From Phycisphaerae bacterium (GTDB lineage Bacteria > Planctomycetota > Phycisphaerae > Phycisphaerales > SM1A02), in NCBI GenBank assembly GCA_016795035.1, contig JAEUIT010000064.1:1-62256 (forward strand): a stretch of DNA of 62,256 nt, in the 5' to 3' direction. The translations under genes were made by a program, and so were the position numbers. Of this stretch, positions 18,678 to 26,481 are shown piece by piece (positions within the stretch are counted from its first letter, which is position 1; the number at the start of each line of letters is the position of its first letter). Under the pieces are notes generated by a model, which searched no databases, was not told the origin of the DNA, and worked only from the letters and a program-made list of their open reading frames with translations.

Positions 18678-20207
18678 TCAGTTGCCGCCGAGCGCCTCGC
18701 GGCGGGGCGCGGTCGCGCGCAGCGTCTCGGCGATCTCGGTGACGATCTTCTCCTGGAGCGCCCGCGCCTTCGTGAGGGCGTCGGGTTCGACCAAGTCATT
18801 GCAGAGAATCGAGAACGCGAGACGCCGGCCGTCGGCGGCGGTCACGAAGCCGGACAGGCTCGAGACGCCGCGGATGTAGCCGGTCTTGCACTGGACGACG
18901 CAGCCGGTCTTCTCGACATCCTTGAAGCGCTTCTTCACGGTGCCGGTCTTCCCGCCGACGGCGAGCGACTCGATGAACATCGGGCCGAGCGTCGAGTCGC
19001 GATGGAAGCTCGCGAGCCACGCCGTGATCGCGCCGGCGGTCACGCGGTTCTCCCGGGAGAGGCCGGAGCCGTCGTCGGGCTTGATGGTCGCCGCGAGCGC
19101 GCTATTGGCGATGCGCTCCGAGACGATGTGGCGGACTGCGGCGGTGCCGTTCGTCCACGAGCCCGGCGACTTCGTCGCCGAGTACCCAAGCCGCTTCACG
19201 AGGCATTCGGCGTAGAGGTTGTCGCTGTCGGTGTTGCAGCGGTAGAGAAGCGTCGCCATCGGCGTGCGCACCTCGGGGCCGATGGCGTCGCCGGCGAAGG
19301 TCGGGTCGTCGGCGGTGGCGAGGCGATGGCCGCGCACCGGGACGCCCGAGGCCTTGAGGCGATCGGCGAAGATGCGGGCGAAGAGCGTGGGGGTGTCATG
19401 CAGCGTGACGCTCGCCGGATCGGTCGCCGGGTAGCGCACGTTGCCGTTGAAGGTGAACGCGTTCTGGTCGGGCGGCCGCTGGATCCAGAAGGTGTGGCGG
19501 TCCTGCGGTCCGGTGCGGCTCGTCGTCGCGTTCGAGCGGATGAGCCACGGCACGTTCGGGTCGATGCGCGAGACGTCGGCGGCGCCGCCGGGCCGCGGCT
19601 TCGGCCAGACATGCAAGAGGTTGTGGTGGAAGTTGAAGCCCCAGACCTCGGCGCAGTAGTCCTCCTTGAACTGGTCCTTCGGCCAGTTCGGGTGGTACGC
19701 CACGCCGTCGAAGATGCGGGCATCGACGATGACCTCGTCGACGCTCGCGATGCCGGCGGCCTTGACGGCGTCGGTCCAGATGCGGACGAGTTCGTCGACG
19801 TCGAGACCCTTGTGCGTCTTGCCGTCGGCGTCGGTCCAGGTCATGTCGGCGAGGAGTTCGGGGTCGCCGAACGCTGGGTCGCCGTCGCCGACGACGATGA
19901 GGTCGCCGCCGGCATGGATCAGGCGCGTCGAGAAGCGGAAGTCCGTCCCGAACGCCGAGAGGAAGGCGCCGGTCGTCAGGAGCTTCATGTTGCTTGCGGG
20001 CAACATCGGGCGCTCGGCGTCGATCGCGACGAGCGACGCGTCGGAGTCGCCGTCGCGGATGCTGACCGAGACCTTCGCCTTCTTCAGGTCGAGCGACCGG
20101 ACGAGGCGCTGCACGTCGCCGGCGAATTGGTCTTGGGCAGCGGCCGGCGCGGGGTGAAACCAGGCGAAGGCCAGAGAGACGAGAAGGGCACACGAGCCGC
20201 GAATCAT
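18678..20207 (-). CDS. dacB: D-alanyl-D-alanine carboxypeptidase/endopeptidase, PBP4 (DacB) family
   Basis: A 509-residue periplasmic peptidase of family S13. A signal peptide (residues about 1-24, ending APAAAQ) precedes a fold with all three penicillin-binding motifs. These are S72-N-M-K75 (ASNMKLL), S328-D-N330 (NTDSDNLY) and K420-T-G422 (GGKTGT). The long insert between the first two motifs is typical of PBP4. It trims or hydrolyses peptidoglycan cross-links. This indicates that the organism makes peptidoglycan. ATG 20207 begins the signal peptide; open sequence further upstream in frame is shadow. It is divergent from the first tandem paralog. Confidence 0.93.
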   Translation of the reverse strand: MIRGSCALLVSLAFAWFHPAPAAAQDQFAGDVQRLVRSLDLKKAKVSVSIRDGDSDASLVAIDAERPMLPASNMKLLTTGAFLSAFGTDFRFSTRLIHAGGDLIVVGDGDPAFGDPELLADMTWTDADGKTHKGLDVDELVRIWTDAVKAAGIASVDEVIVDARIFDGVAYHPNWPKDQFKEDYCAEVWGFNFHHNLLHVWPKPRPGGAADVSRIDPNVPWLIRSNATTSRTGPQDRHTFWIQRPPDQNAFTFNGNVRYPATDPASVTLHDTPTLFARIFADRLKASGVPVRGHRLATADDPTFAGDAIGPEVRTPMATLLYRCNTDSDNLYAECLVKRLGYSATKSPGSWTNGTAAVRHIVSERIANSALAATIKPDDGSGLSRENRVTAGAITAWLASFHRDSTLGPMFIESLAVGGKTGTVKKRFKDVEKTGCVVQCKTGYIRGVSSLSGFVTAADGRRLAFSILCNDLVEPDALTKARALQEKIVTEIAETLRATAPRREALGGN

Positions 20208-20444
20208 GGGAGAGAGGTTATCGACGTTCACTCCGTGAGCGCTTGATGAACGCCGGAACCGCGAAGTACTCGGGCCTGACGGCATAGGTGCGCGGCCGTC
20301 GGTCATCCACGAACCCTCGATGTTGATGCCTTCGGTTTCGACGGCATGTTCCTCCGACCGGCGACGCGCCAGGACGGCCGTCGCCACCGATTCGTTTCTC
20401 GTGTGGGTATCCCGTTCGACTCCAGAGAGGAAAGGCAGTTCGCA

Positions 20445-21221
20445 ATGACGCGCAACACGTTCAGCATGATTTCGGCCGCCGCGATCGCGGTCGGCGCCGC
20501 GTGCGCCAGTTCGGCGCACGCAGACCAGTGGTGTCTCAACTACGACGGCTACGGCTCGCACCGAGTGATGGGCCTCAACTACGACGCCTCCAAGTCGTGG
20601 GACTCGGTCACTCGCACCTCGTTCTCCGGCATCAAGGTCGGCGAGCACAAGTTCAACGCCTACGGTGGCTCGATCAGCACCTTCTGCGTGCAGGTCTTTG
20701 AGGGCCTCACGGTCGGCAACACCATCTGCTTCGACGTCGTCGAGGTGAAGGACGTCCCCGAAGGCCCGCCCGCTCCGGGTCCGATGGGCACGATCGCCGC
20801 GACGCTCGTCCAGGATCTCTACGCCCGCTACTACCAGTACGTCACCGACGGGTCGCTGACCGCGGCCGAGCGCGACATGCGGTGCGCGGCCTTCGGCGTC
20901 GCGATCTACGAACTGAGCCATGAGAACTTCACTGCGGCGGACGCTACCGGCGCGGCGGCCCAGGCGAGCCTCGTCAACGGCGCCTTCCAGGCCGATTCGA
21001 ACGATCCTCGCACCGGAGCGAGCGACGCGTTCAACCTCGCGACCTCGATGCTCGCGAGCCTCGGCAGCGGAGGTTTCCGCTCGCTCGGCAACAACCTCCT
21101 TGGCCTCACGAACCCCAAGTTCCAGGATCAGCTGGTCGTGGTTCCGGTGCCGGCGGCCTTGGGCCTTGCGGCCGTGGGTCTCGTCGGAGTCCGTGCCCTT
21201 CGTCGGCGGGTGAAGGCCTAA
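20445..21221 (+). CDS. Tandem PEP-CTERM-like surface protein 1 (thioester-domain-like, Gln lost)
   Basis: A 258-residue secreted protein with a signal peptide (about 1-26, ending SSAHA) and a C-terminal sorting-like tail (QLVVVPVPAALGL, hydrophobic helix, RRRVKA). The mature domain is shared with the next three genes: STFCVQ with Cys81, PAPGPMG, DLYARYY and ELSHENFT. In the other three a Gln precedes the aromatic E-x-T-HEN block; here that position is Gly151 (AAFGVAIYEL). The mature protein also has extra Cys residues (WCLNY, TICFDV, MRCAAF). It is probably surface-anchored by the exosortase at 36284. If the family forms Cys-Gln thioesters, this member cannot. ATG 20445 follows a GAGAGGAAAGG purine tract. 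Confidence 0.85.
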   Translation: MTRNTFSMISAAAIAVGAACASSAHADQWCLNYDGYGSHRVMGLNYDASKSWDSVTRTSFSGIKVGEHKFNAYGGSISTFCVQVFEGLTVGNTICFDVVEVKDVPEGPPAPGPMGTIAATLVQDLYARYYQYVTDGSLTAAERDMRCAAFGVAIYELSHENFTAADATGAAAQASLVNGAFQADSNDPRTGASDAFNLATSMLASLGSGGFRSLGNNLLGLTNPKFQDQLVVVPVPAALGLAAVGLVGVRALRRRVKA

Positions 21222-21293
21222 GCGGACGATTCCCACGAGGGCGAACGAGTCGAAAAGGCACCACTCGTCCTTTCGACCGCTGGAGTACGAACA

Positions 21294-21333
21294 CGGGCGG
21301 CGACGCACATGGCGTCGCCGCCCGTTCTCATTT
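21294..21333 (+). terminator. Terminator-like hairpin after paralog 1
   Basis: A perfect 13-bp stem (21294-21306 with 21312-21324) is followed by TTCTCATTT. It is strong in stem and weak in T-tract. It separates paralogs 1 and 2 into different transcripts or limits read-through. Confidence 0.65.
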
Positions 21334-21460
21334 CCCCATATGGCGAGGCTGGTGTCCTAATGCGGTTTCGAGGGGTGGCCGGTTATCGGGCTTCTTGTTA
21401 CAGAAATTACACGTGTTGCTGATGGAAGTAACCGCCCCATGCGGTATGTTGTCCGTCTGC

Positions 21461-21481
21461 GGCGACCGGTGGGCGGTCGCC
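21461..21481 (+). promoter_or_regulatory. Leader hairpin upstream of paralog 2
   Basis: An 8-bp perfect stem (GGCGACCG with CGGTCGCC, five-base loop) ends 34 bases before the paralog 2 ATG and is followed by a short T run (CGTTTTC). It could be an attenuator or an mRNA-stabilising hairpin. Equivalent hairpins were not obvious before the other paralogs. Confidence 0.4.
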
Positions 21482-21515
21482 CGATCCGTTTTCATCACAC
21501 CTCGAGAGGACAAAG

Positions 21516-22250
21516 ATGAAGGCTATTAGCTTGGCTATCGCTGCTTCTGCAGCGGCGGTCATTGCTTCGAGTGCGAGTGCCTCGAATTGGCAATTGACCT
21601 ATCACGGGTACGGCTTGGCCAAGGGCGTCAAGATCGCGTACGACAACAACAAGTCGTGGAACGGCGCTGCGGCGTCGAGCTTCGCGAACATCACCGCCGG
21701 TCAGCACCTCTTCTCCGGCCTCGGCAACAACTTCAAGACGTACTGCGTCCAGTTGTTCGAAGGTCTTCCGGCCGTCGGAAGCTCGGCCGAATGGTGCCCC
21801 GCGGACCTCGTCGACGTTCCGGACGCGCCCCCGGCCCCGGGCCCGATGGGCGCCATGGTCGCGACCCTCGTCCAGGACTTCTACGCCCGCTTCCACGCGG
21901 CCGTGCAGGACTCGAACAACTCCACGCAGACGGCCGCCTTCCAGGTGGTCCTCTGGGAGTTGACCCACGAGAACTTCACCGCTCCGGACGCGGCCTCGGC
22001 GCTCGCCCAGATCGACCTCGGTCTCGGCGCGTTCCAGCTCAGCGGCGCGAGCGCGGACGTCCTCAACGCGGCGAACAGCATGATCGCTGACCTTGGCGAC
22101 GGCGGCTTCAAGTCGCTCGGCGGCAACCTCTTCGGCCTCACCAACCCGCAGTATCAGGATCACCTCGTGGTCGTTCCGATCCCGGCTCCGGCGCTTCTCG
22201 CTGGCCTCGGCCTGATCGGCGTCGCGGCGCTTCGTCGTCGCCAAAAGTGA
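21516..22250 (+). CDS. Tandem PEP-CTERM-like surface protein 2 (thioester-domain-like)
   Basis: A 244-residue secreted protein. A signal peptide (about 1-23, ending SSASAS) leads to a domain with KTYCVQLFEG (Cys77), PAPGPMG, DFYARFH and AAFQVVLWELTHENFT (Gln143). The Cys block and Q-x-x-x-W block have the spacing and context of the two residues that form the internal thioester in Gram-positive TED/TQXA adhesin domains. It has one additional Cys (EWCPAD). The tail VVPIPAPALLAGLGLIGVAA plus RRRQK is a good exosortase signal. A GAGAGGAC ribosome-binding site precedes ATG 21516. It is closest to paralog 1 in sequence. Thioester chemistry is inferred. Confidence 0.87.
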   Translation: MKAISLAIAASAAAVIASSASASNWQLTYHGYGLAKGVKIAYDNNKSWNGAAASSFANITAGQHLFSGLGNNFKTYCVQLFEGLPAVGSSAEWCPADLVDVPDAPPAPGPMGAMVATLVQDFYARFHAAVQDSNNSTQTAAFQVVLWELTHENFTAPDAASALAQIDLGLGAFQLSGASADVLNAANSMIADLGDGGFKSLGGNLFGLTNPQYQDHLVVVPIPAPALLAGLGLIGVAALRRRQK

Positions 22251-22337
22251 TGCCCACGTGATGACTGCTAACGGGTGATCTTGAGTTACGGATCACAGAG
22301 GTTTGGAAGTCGGCTTTCCGATCTCAACACGCTCACA

Positions 22338-22372
22338 GCCGGAGCGGGGGAAGAACCTTCGCTCCGGCCTTT
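22338..22372 (+). terminator. Terminator-like hairpin after paralog 2
   Basis: A perfect 9-bp stem (GCCGGAGCG 22338-22346 with CGCTCCGGC 22360-22368) has a 13-base loop and a short CTTT tail, 87 bases after the stop. Confidence 0.6.
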
Positions 22373-22432
22373 CACGAAATTCGCGATTCCCGTCTCGTTG
22401 TTTGGGATGGGCTTCGTTCAGGAGAAGTGACT

Positions 22433-23173
22433 GTGCGACAGCTCTACTGCCTTGCTCTCACGATTGCCGCCGCGGCCACCGCGTCGGCGAGCGCCGATCA
22501 ATGGAACCTGACCTTCACCGGTATGGGTCCTCACCAGATCGTCGGCGTCAACTTCGGGGCCGGCCGCGCGTACAACGCCGGTCCGGTCAACTCGTTCTCG
22601 AATCTCTACACCGGTCGCATGAATTGGACCGGCCCGGGTAACCGCTCGTACTCCACGTTCTGCACGCAGATCAACGAGTACGTCAACTGGAATCAGACGA
22701 TCCAGTTCACGCCGACCTCGCCGGCCAACGTGCCGGATGGCCCGGGCTCGCCCGGTCCGATGGGCGACGTGAAGGCGGCGCTCCTCCAGGACCTCTACGC
22801 ACGCCACTACAACTCGGTCAAGGCGTCGAACAACGCGAACTTGAACTCTGCGTTCCAGCTCGCGGTGTGGGAGATCACGCACGAGAACCTCACGGCTGAC
22901 GACGCGGCCAGCGCCGTGTCGCAGCTCAACGTCGGTCTCGGCGCCCTCCAGGCGAACTCGGCGAACGGCGCGGTGTTCAACCTCGCCAACTCGCTGCTCG
23001 CCTCGCTCGGCGGTGAGGACGACGGCTACCGCACGTTCGGCGGCCTCCTCGGCCTCACGAACCTCCAGTACCAGGACCAGCTCGTCGTGGTTCCGGTGCC
23101 GGCGGCCCTCGGCCTCGCGGTCGCTGGTCTCGCGGGCGTGATCGGCGTTCGTCGCCGTCTCCGCCGCGCCTGA
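22433..23173 (+). CDS. Tandem PEP-CTERM-like surface protein 3 (thioester-domain-like)
   Basis: A 246-residue secreted protein. After a short signal peptide (ending ASASA) the mature chain contains a single Cys, Cys77 in STFCTQINEY. The partner block is SAFQLAVWEITHENLT with Gln142. A lone Cys rules out an intramolecular disulfide and is what a Cys-Gln thioester domain would need. Other family blocks are FTGMGPHQIVGVN, SPGPMG and DLYARHY. The tail QLVVVPVPAALGL, helix and RRRLRRA match exosortase signals. GTG 22433 is preferred over GTG 22427 because GGAG then lies eight bases upstream rather than two. It pairs with paralog 4 in sequence. Confidence 0.87.
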   Translation: MRQLYCLALTIAAAATASASADQWNLTFTGMGPHQIVGVNFGAGRAYNAGPVNSFSNLYTGRMNWTGPGNRSYSTFCTQINEYVNWNQTIQFTPTSPANVPDGPGSPGPMGDVKAALLQDLYARHYNSVKASNNANLNSAFQLAVWEITHENLTADDAASAVSQLNVGLGALQANSANGAVFNLANSLLASLGGEDDGYRTFGGLLGLTNLQYQDQLVVVPVPAALGLAVAGLAGVIGVRRRLRRA

Positions 23174-23195
23174 TCGGCTCACGGTTGCGTAACGA

Positions 23196-23236
23196 CATCC
23201 CGGGACGCGAGCGCTCGCTCGCGTCCCGGGTTCGTT
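23196..23236 (+). terminator. Rho-independent terminator after paralog 3
   Basis: A perfect 13-bp GC stem (23196-23208 with 23215-23227) is followed by TTCGTTTTT. It is the strongest terminator in the tandem array and puts paralog 4 under its own promoter. Confidence 0.9.
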
Positions 23237-23453
23237 TTTGCCCCGCGTCACGCGACGCCCGAGAAGCGGCCGACGCGCGCAGGGTCGTGCCGACGAGTCC
23301 GTCTGTGCGGCCGCGCAGACCGATCTTCGGGCGCTCCGCGTTGCCGCTCAGGTGACTGTGGTGCAGGCTTCTCCCTCAGCGACGCGCCGACCTCGCACGG
23401 ATGCGGGTTCCGCGTCGCACGTCGGAACACAGTTGGTTCGAGAGGGGAAAGAC

Positions 23454-24206
23454 ATGTTCAACGCCGCCAAGAAGACCGCCTTCATCGTTGCAGCCGCCGC
23501 GGCCGCCGTCGCCGCGGGCTCGGCCTCCGCCGAACAGATGACGATGACCTTCACGGGCCTCGGCCCGTCGCAGATCGTCGGCGTGAACTACAACGCGGGC
23601 CGCTCCTACGCGGCCGGTCCGGTGAGCGGCTACTCGTACTACTACGCGGGCCTCATGAAGTGGAACACCGCGTGGGGCCAGCGCACCACGTTCTGCACGC
23701 AGATCAACGAGCACGTCTGGAACGGCCTCACGGTGACGTACGACGTCGTCGACGTTTCGCAGGTCCCGGACACGAACCCGGCGCCGGGCCCGATGGGCGC
23801 GATCAAGGCCGAACTCGTCCGTGAGCTCTACGGCCGCTTCTACGACACCGTGCGCGGCTCGAACGACGCCACGCTGAACGCCGCCTTCCAGCTTGCGATC
23901 TGGGAGATCACGCACGAGAACCTGACCGGCGCGAACACCGCGCTCGCGGCAGGCCAGCTCAACCTCGGCCTCGGTGCGGTGCAGGCGGACTCGAAGAAGA
24001 ATGGCGCCGTCGTCGCCACCGCGGGCAGCATGCTCGGCATGCTCGGCGGCGCGAGCGACGAGAACTGGAACGACGGCCGGCTCTTCGGCCTGAGCCACGC
24101 GACGGCGCAGGACCAGCTCCTCATCGTGCCGATCCCGGCCGTTCTCGGCGTTGCAGCCGCAGGCCTCCTCGGCGTCATCGGTCTCCGTCGTCGCCTCGTG
24201 AAGTGA
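23454..24206 (+). CDS. Tandem PEP-CTERM-like surface protein 4 (thioester-domain-like)
   Basis: A 250-residue secreted protein with a clear signal peptide (about 1-24, ending GSASA). The mature part has one Cys, Cys81 in TTFCTQINEH, and Gln146 in AAFQLAIWEITHENLT. The latter is very close to the Q-x-A-I-W block of Gram-positive thioester domains. FTGLGPSQIVGVN and AGRSY are shared with paralog 3. The C-terminus reads LLIVPIPAVLGV, a hydrophobic helix, then RRRLVK. AGGGGAAAGAC precedes ATG 23454. It converges with a glycosyltransferase gene, 21 bases apart. It is the best candidate in the set for testing a thioester. Confidence 0.88.
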   Translation: MFNAAKKTAFIVAAAAAAVAAGSASAEQMTMTFTGLGPSQIVGVNYNAGRSYAAGPVSGYSYYYAGLMKWNTAWGQRTTFCTQINEHVWNGLTVTYDVVDVSQVPDTNPAPGPMGAIKAELVRELYGRFYDTVRGSNDATLNAAFQLAIWEITHENLTGANTALAAGQLNLGLGAVQADSKKNGAVVATAGSMLGMLGGASDENWNDGRLFGLSHATAQDQLLIVPIPAVLGVAAAGLLGVIGLRRRLVK

Positions 24207-24227
24207 GGCCTGGATCCAACGACACGC

Positions 24228-25526
24228 TCATCGAGCTGGCGCGGCGACCACGCGAGCGAGGAATCTCGCGAGGTCGCCCGCCAGCTTCGATCGTTCGTAG
24301 GCCGCGACGTTCGGACCTTGCGCCGATTCGACGAACGCCCCGCGTCGCCACGCCTCGTGCATGGCCTTGATCGCGCGGGCCATGTCCTCGTCGTTGCAGG
24401 GGTCGGCGCAGAAGCCGCGGCCCGAGGCCTCGACGATCTCGCGGGCATCGCCGGTCGGCAACGCTCCGAGGATCGGGCGCCCGGTCGCGAGATACTCGTA
24501 GGCCTTGCCGGGCACGATGCGCGACCGATGCCCGCGCGGAAGTCCGTGCAGCGTGAGGAAGAGCGCGTCGGCCTCGCGGGCGGCGCGGACCGTCTCGTCG
24601 TGCGGGCAGTAGCCCCGAAGCTCGACCTGCTCGGCCACGCCTGACTCGCGCACGCAGCGCTCGAGCCATTCGTCGGCCTGGCCGACCGACACGAAGCGCG
24701 TCTCCCGGCCCGCCGCCTCGCCGCGGTCGCGAAGAAGTCTCATCGCCCGAAGGAGGTGGAGTGGGGTGCGCCCGCTGGGCGTGATGGGTTCGGGCGTGTA
24801 GCGGAGAAGCCGGGCCAGGCGCTTCTTCAGGCTCTGCGTCTCGTACAGCGACTTACAGAGGAAGCTTCCCGTGAACACGATGCGCATGGCGTCGCCGACC
24901 GGCACGCGCGGCGCCGGCGCGGGGAAGTCGTCGCGGTCCCATCCGTTCGTGATGGTCTCGATCCGTTCCGGCGCGAGCGACGGCTCGAGCGCGCGAAAGA
25001 GCGTCCGGCACTCGGGCGTGTTCGCGATGACGCCATCTCCGCGTTGCAGCATCGCGCGCATCTCGTCGCGCTCCTTGCGCCACGCGAAGTAGGTGCGATG
25101 GCTCTGCACGCCATCGAGCGCCCACGGGTCGCGAAGGTCGAAGACGACGGGGATCTTGTGGCGATCCGCGAGCGTGGCCCCGACGCGCCAGAGTTCGAAG
25201 GGCGACATCGTGACGAGGATGACGTCGGGCTTCTCCTCGGCGATCACGCGCTCGCCGAGCGCGAGCGCTTCGGGAAGCCACGCGGCGATGCCCGTCGACG
25301 GCGTCGGCGTGCGCGCGATGCGGCATCGCGCCGCGCCCGTGCCCGAGACCTTCGCGAGAAGCCCCGCATCGGCGGGCTCGTAGTAGTTCCGCGCGTTCGG
25401 CGGCGTGCGCGTCACCACCGTCACGCTGACGTCGTGGGTGGGCAAATACCGAGCGAACGAGGTCGGTCGCTGCGTGCCGGCGCCGCCGTCGGGCGGGAAG
25501 TAGTAGGCGAAAAGGACCGCGTGCAT
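24228..25526 (-). CDS. Family 4 (group 1) glycosyltransferase
   Basis: A 432-residue GT-B glycosyltransferase. The N-terminus (LFAYYFPPDGGAGTQRP) is the usual family-4 opening with a Gly-rich acceptor loop. The C-terminal half has VFTGSF, VSVGQADEW and a donor-binding block ending KAYEYLATGRPILG, with the conserved Glu of the E-x7-E region. ATG 25526 lies five bases after the acyltransferase stop on the same strand, so the two are co-transcribed. It probably decorates or builds the surface polysaccharide made by the neighbouring cluster. Sugar specificity is unknown. Confidence 0.88.
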   Translation of the reverse strand: MHAVLFAYYFPPDGGAGTQRPTSFARYLPTHDVSVTVVTRTPPNARNYYEPADAGLLAKVSGTGAARCRIARTPTPSTGIAAWLPEALALGERVIAEEKPDVILVTMSPFELWRVGATLADRHKIPVVFDLRDPWALDGVQSHRTYFAWRKERDEMRAMLQRGDGVIANTPECRTLFRALEPSLAPERIETITNGWDRDDFPAPAPRVPVGDAMRIVFTGSFLCKSLYETQSLKKRLARLLRYTPEPITPSGRTPLHLLRAMRLLRDRGEAAGRETRFVSVGQADEWLERCVRESGVAEQVELRGYCPHDETVRAAREADALFLTLHGLPRGHRSRIVPGKAYEYLATGRPILGALPTGDAREIVEASGRGFCADPCNDEDMARAIKAMHEAWRRGAFVESAQGPNVAAYERSKLAGDLARFLARVVAAPAR

Positions 25527-25531
25527 CGCGC

Positions 25532-26206
25532 TCAGTCTTTCACCCACGCGCGACGATCGGGGTCGTATCGACGCACGACCTTCGCGGGCAAGCCGACCGC
25601 GATCGAGTACGGAGGAATGTCGTCCTTCACCACGCTGTTAGCTCCGACGAGGGAGCATGTTCCTATGCGCACGCCCTTCAGCACGGCGGCGCGCTCGCCG
25701 AGGAAGACGTCGTCCTCGAGCACGACCGGCGCCGCCAAGATGCGCCGGTTCGTCAGGATCGATTCCGCGGGATCGCGAAAGTCGTGTTCGTGGTCGGTGA
25801 CAAGCGCCATCGGTGAAAGCCCCACGCGCTTTCCCATCGTGATGTTTACCGCCGCGCCGATGTGCGCATACGGGCGAATGACGGTACCGTCTCCGATCAC
25901 GAGCGTCGGTCGATCGGGAAAGATCTGTGCGATCTCGATCATGGCGTGGTGCCAAATCTGTACGTTCGCACCGAGGGCGATGCCATGTTCTCCAGCGAGA
26001 TAGCGTGGACGCTCGATGTACGAACGGGGACCGAGCGCACGGATCTGTCGGGCCAAGACAAGGCGATCGAAACGTCGGAGCAGTTTCGACAGGAGACGCG
26101 AGAACGATGGCCGGCGCACTTCAGGAAGACGGATCACCTCGGCAGTGGGCGGGCGCGACGCAGCGTGCGGCGCGGTCGAAGTCGTTTGCTCAGGGCGCGT
26201 GCTCAT
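25532..26206 (-). CDS. Left-handed beta-helix (hexapeptide) acyltransferase
   Basis: A 224-residue protein with hexapeptide repeats from about residue 80 to 200 (IGDGTVIRPYAHIGAAVN, LGERAAVLKGVRIGTCSLVG) and the late NSVVKDDIPPYSIAVGLPAK block. This is the layout of WbbJ/NodL-type O-acetyltransferases. The first 60 residues are less conserved and basic. It is encoded just upstream of the glycosyltransferase on the same strand and divergently from the beta-helix protein. It likely O-acetylates a sugar of the exopolysaccharide. An N-acyl role in nucleotide-sugar synthesis is possible. Confidence 0.85.
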   Translation of the reverse strand: MSTRPEQTTSTAPHAASRPPTAEVIRLPEVRRPSFSRLLSKLLRRFDRLVLARQIRALGPRSYIERPRYLAGEHGIALGANVQIWHHAMIEIAQIFPDRPTLVIGDGTVIRPYAHIGAAVNITMGKRVGLSPMALVTDHEHDFRDPAESILTNRRILAAPVVLEDDVFLGERAAVLKGVRIGTCSLVGANSVVKDDIPPYSIAVGLPAKVVRRYDPDRRAWVKD

Positions 26207-26481
26207 CGGAGAGGTCGCTTATCGACCAAGTGCCCGGCCGCTCTCCTGTCGCCGTCGCGCTACGGCTGTTCGGGATGTTCCGGTTGTCTTGTCTGTCGGC
26301 GCTGTCGCGTTTGGGGAACGTGACGCAACGCGGAGACCGGGGGGGATCCGTTGACTTCGGGGAAGGGGATTCGATGGTGCGCTTGGCGCGACGTGTCACT
26401 GCCGGGGAGTTCCGGCACACATGCGCCGCGTCCGCGCAGCAGCAACAGGGCTCTTGCAGCGAGCCGAACGTGGAGTACTAC

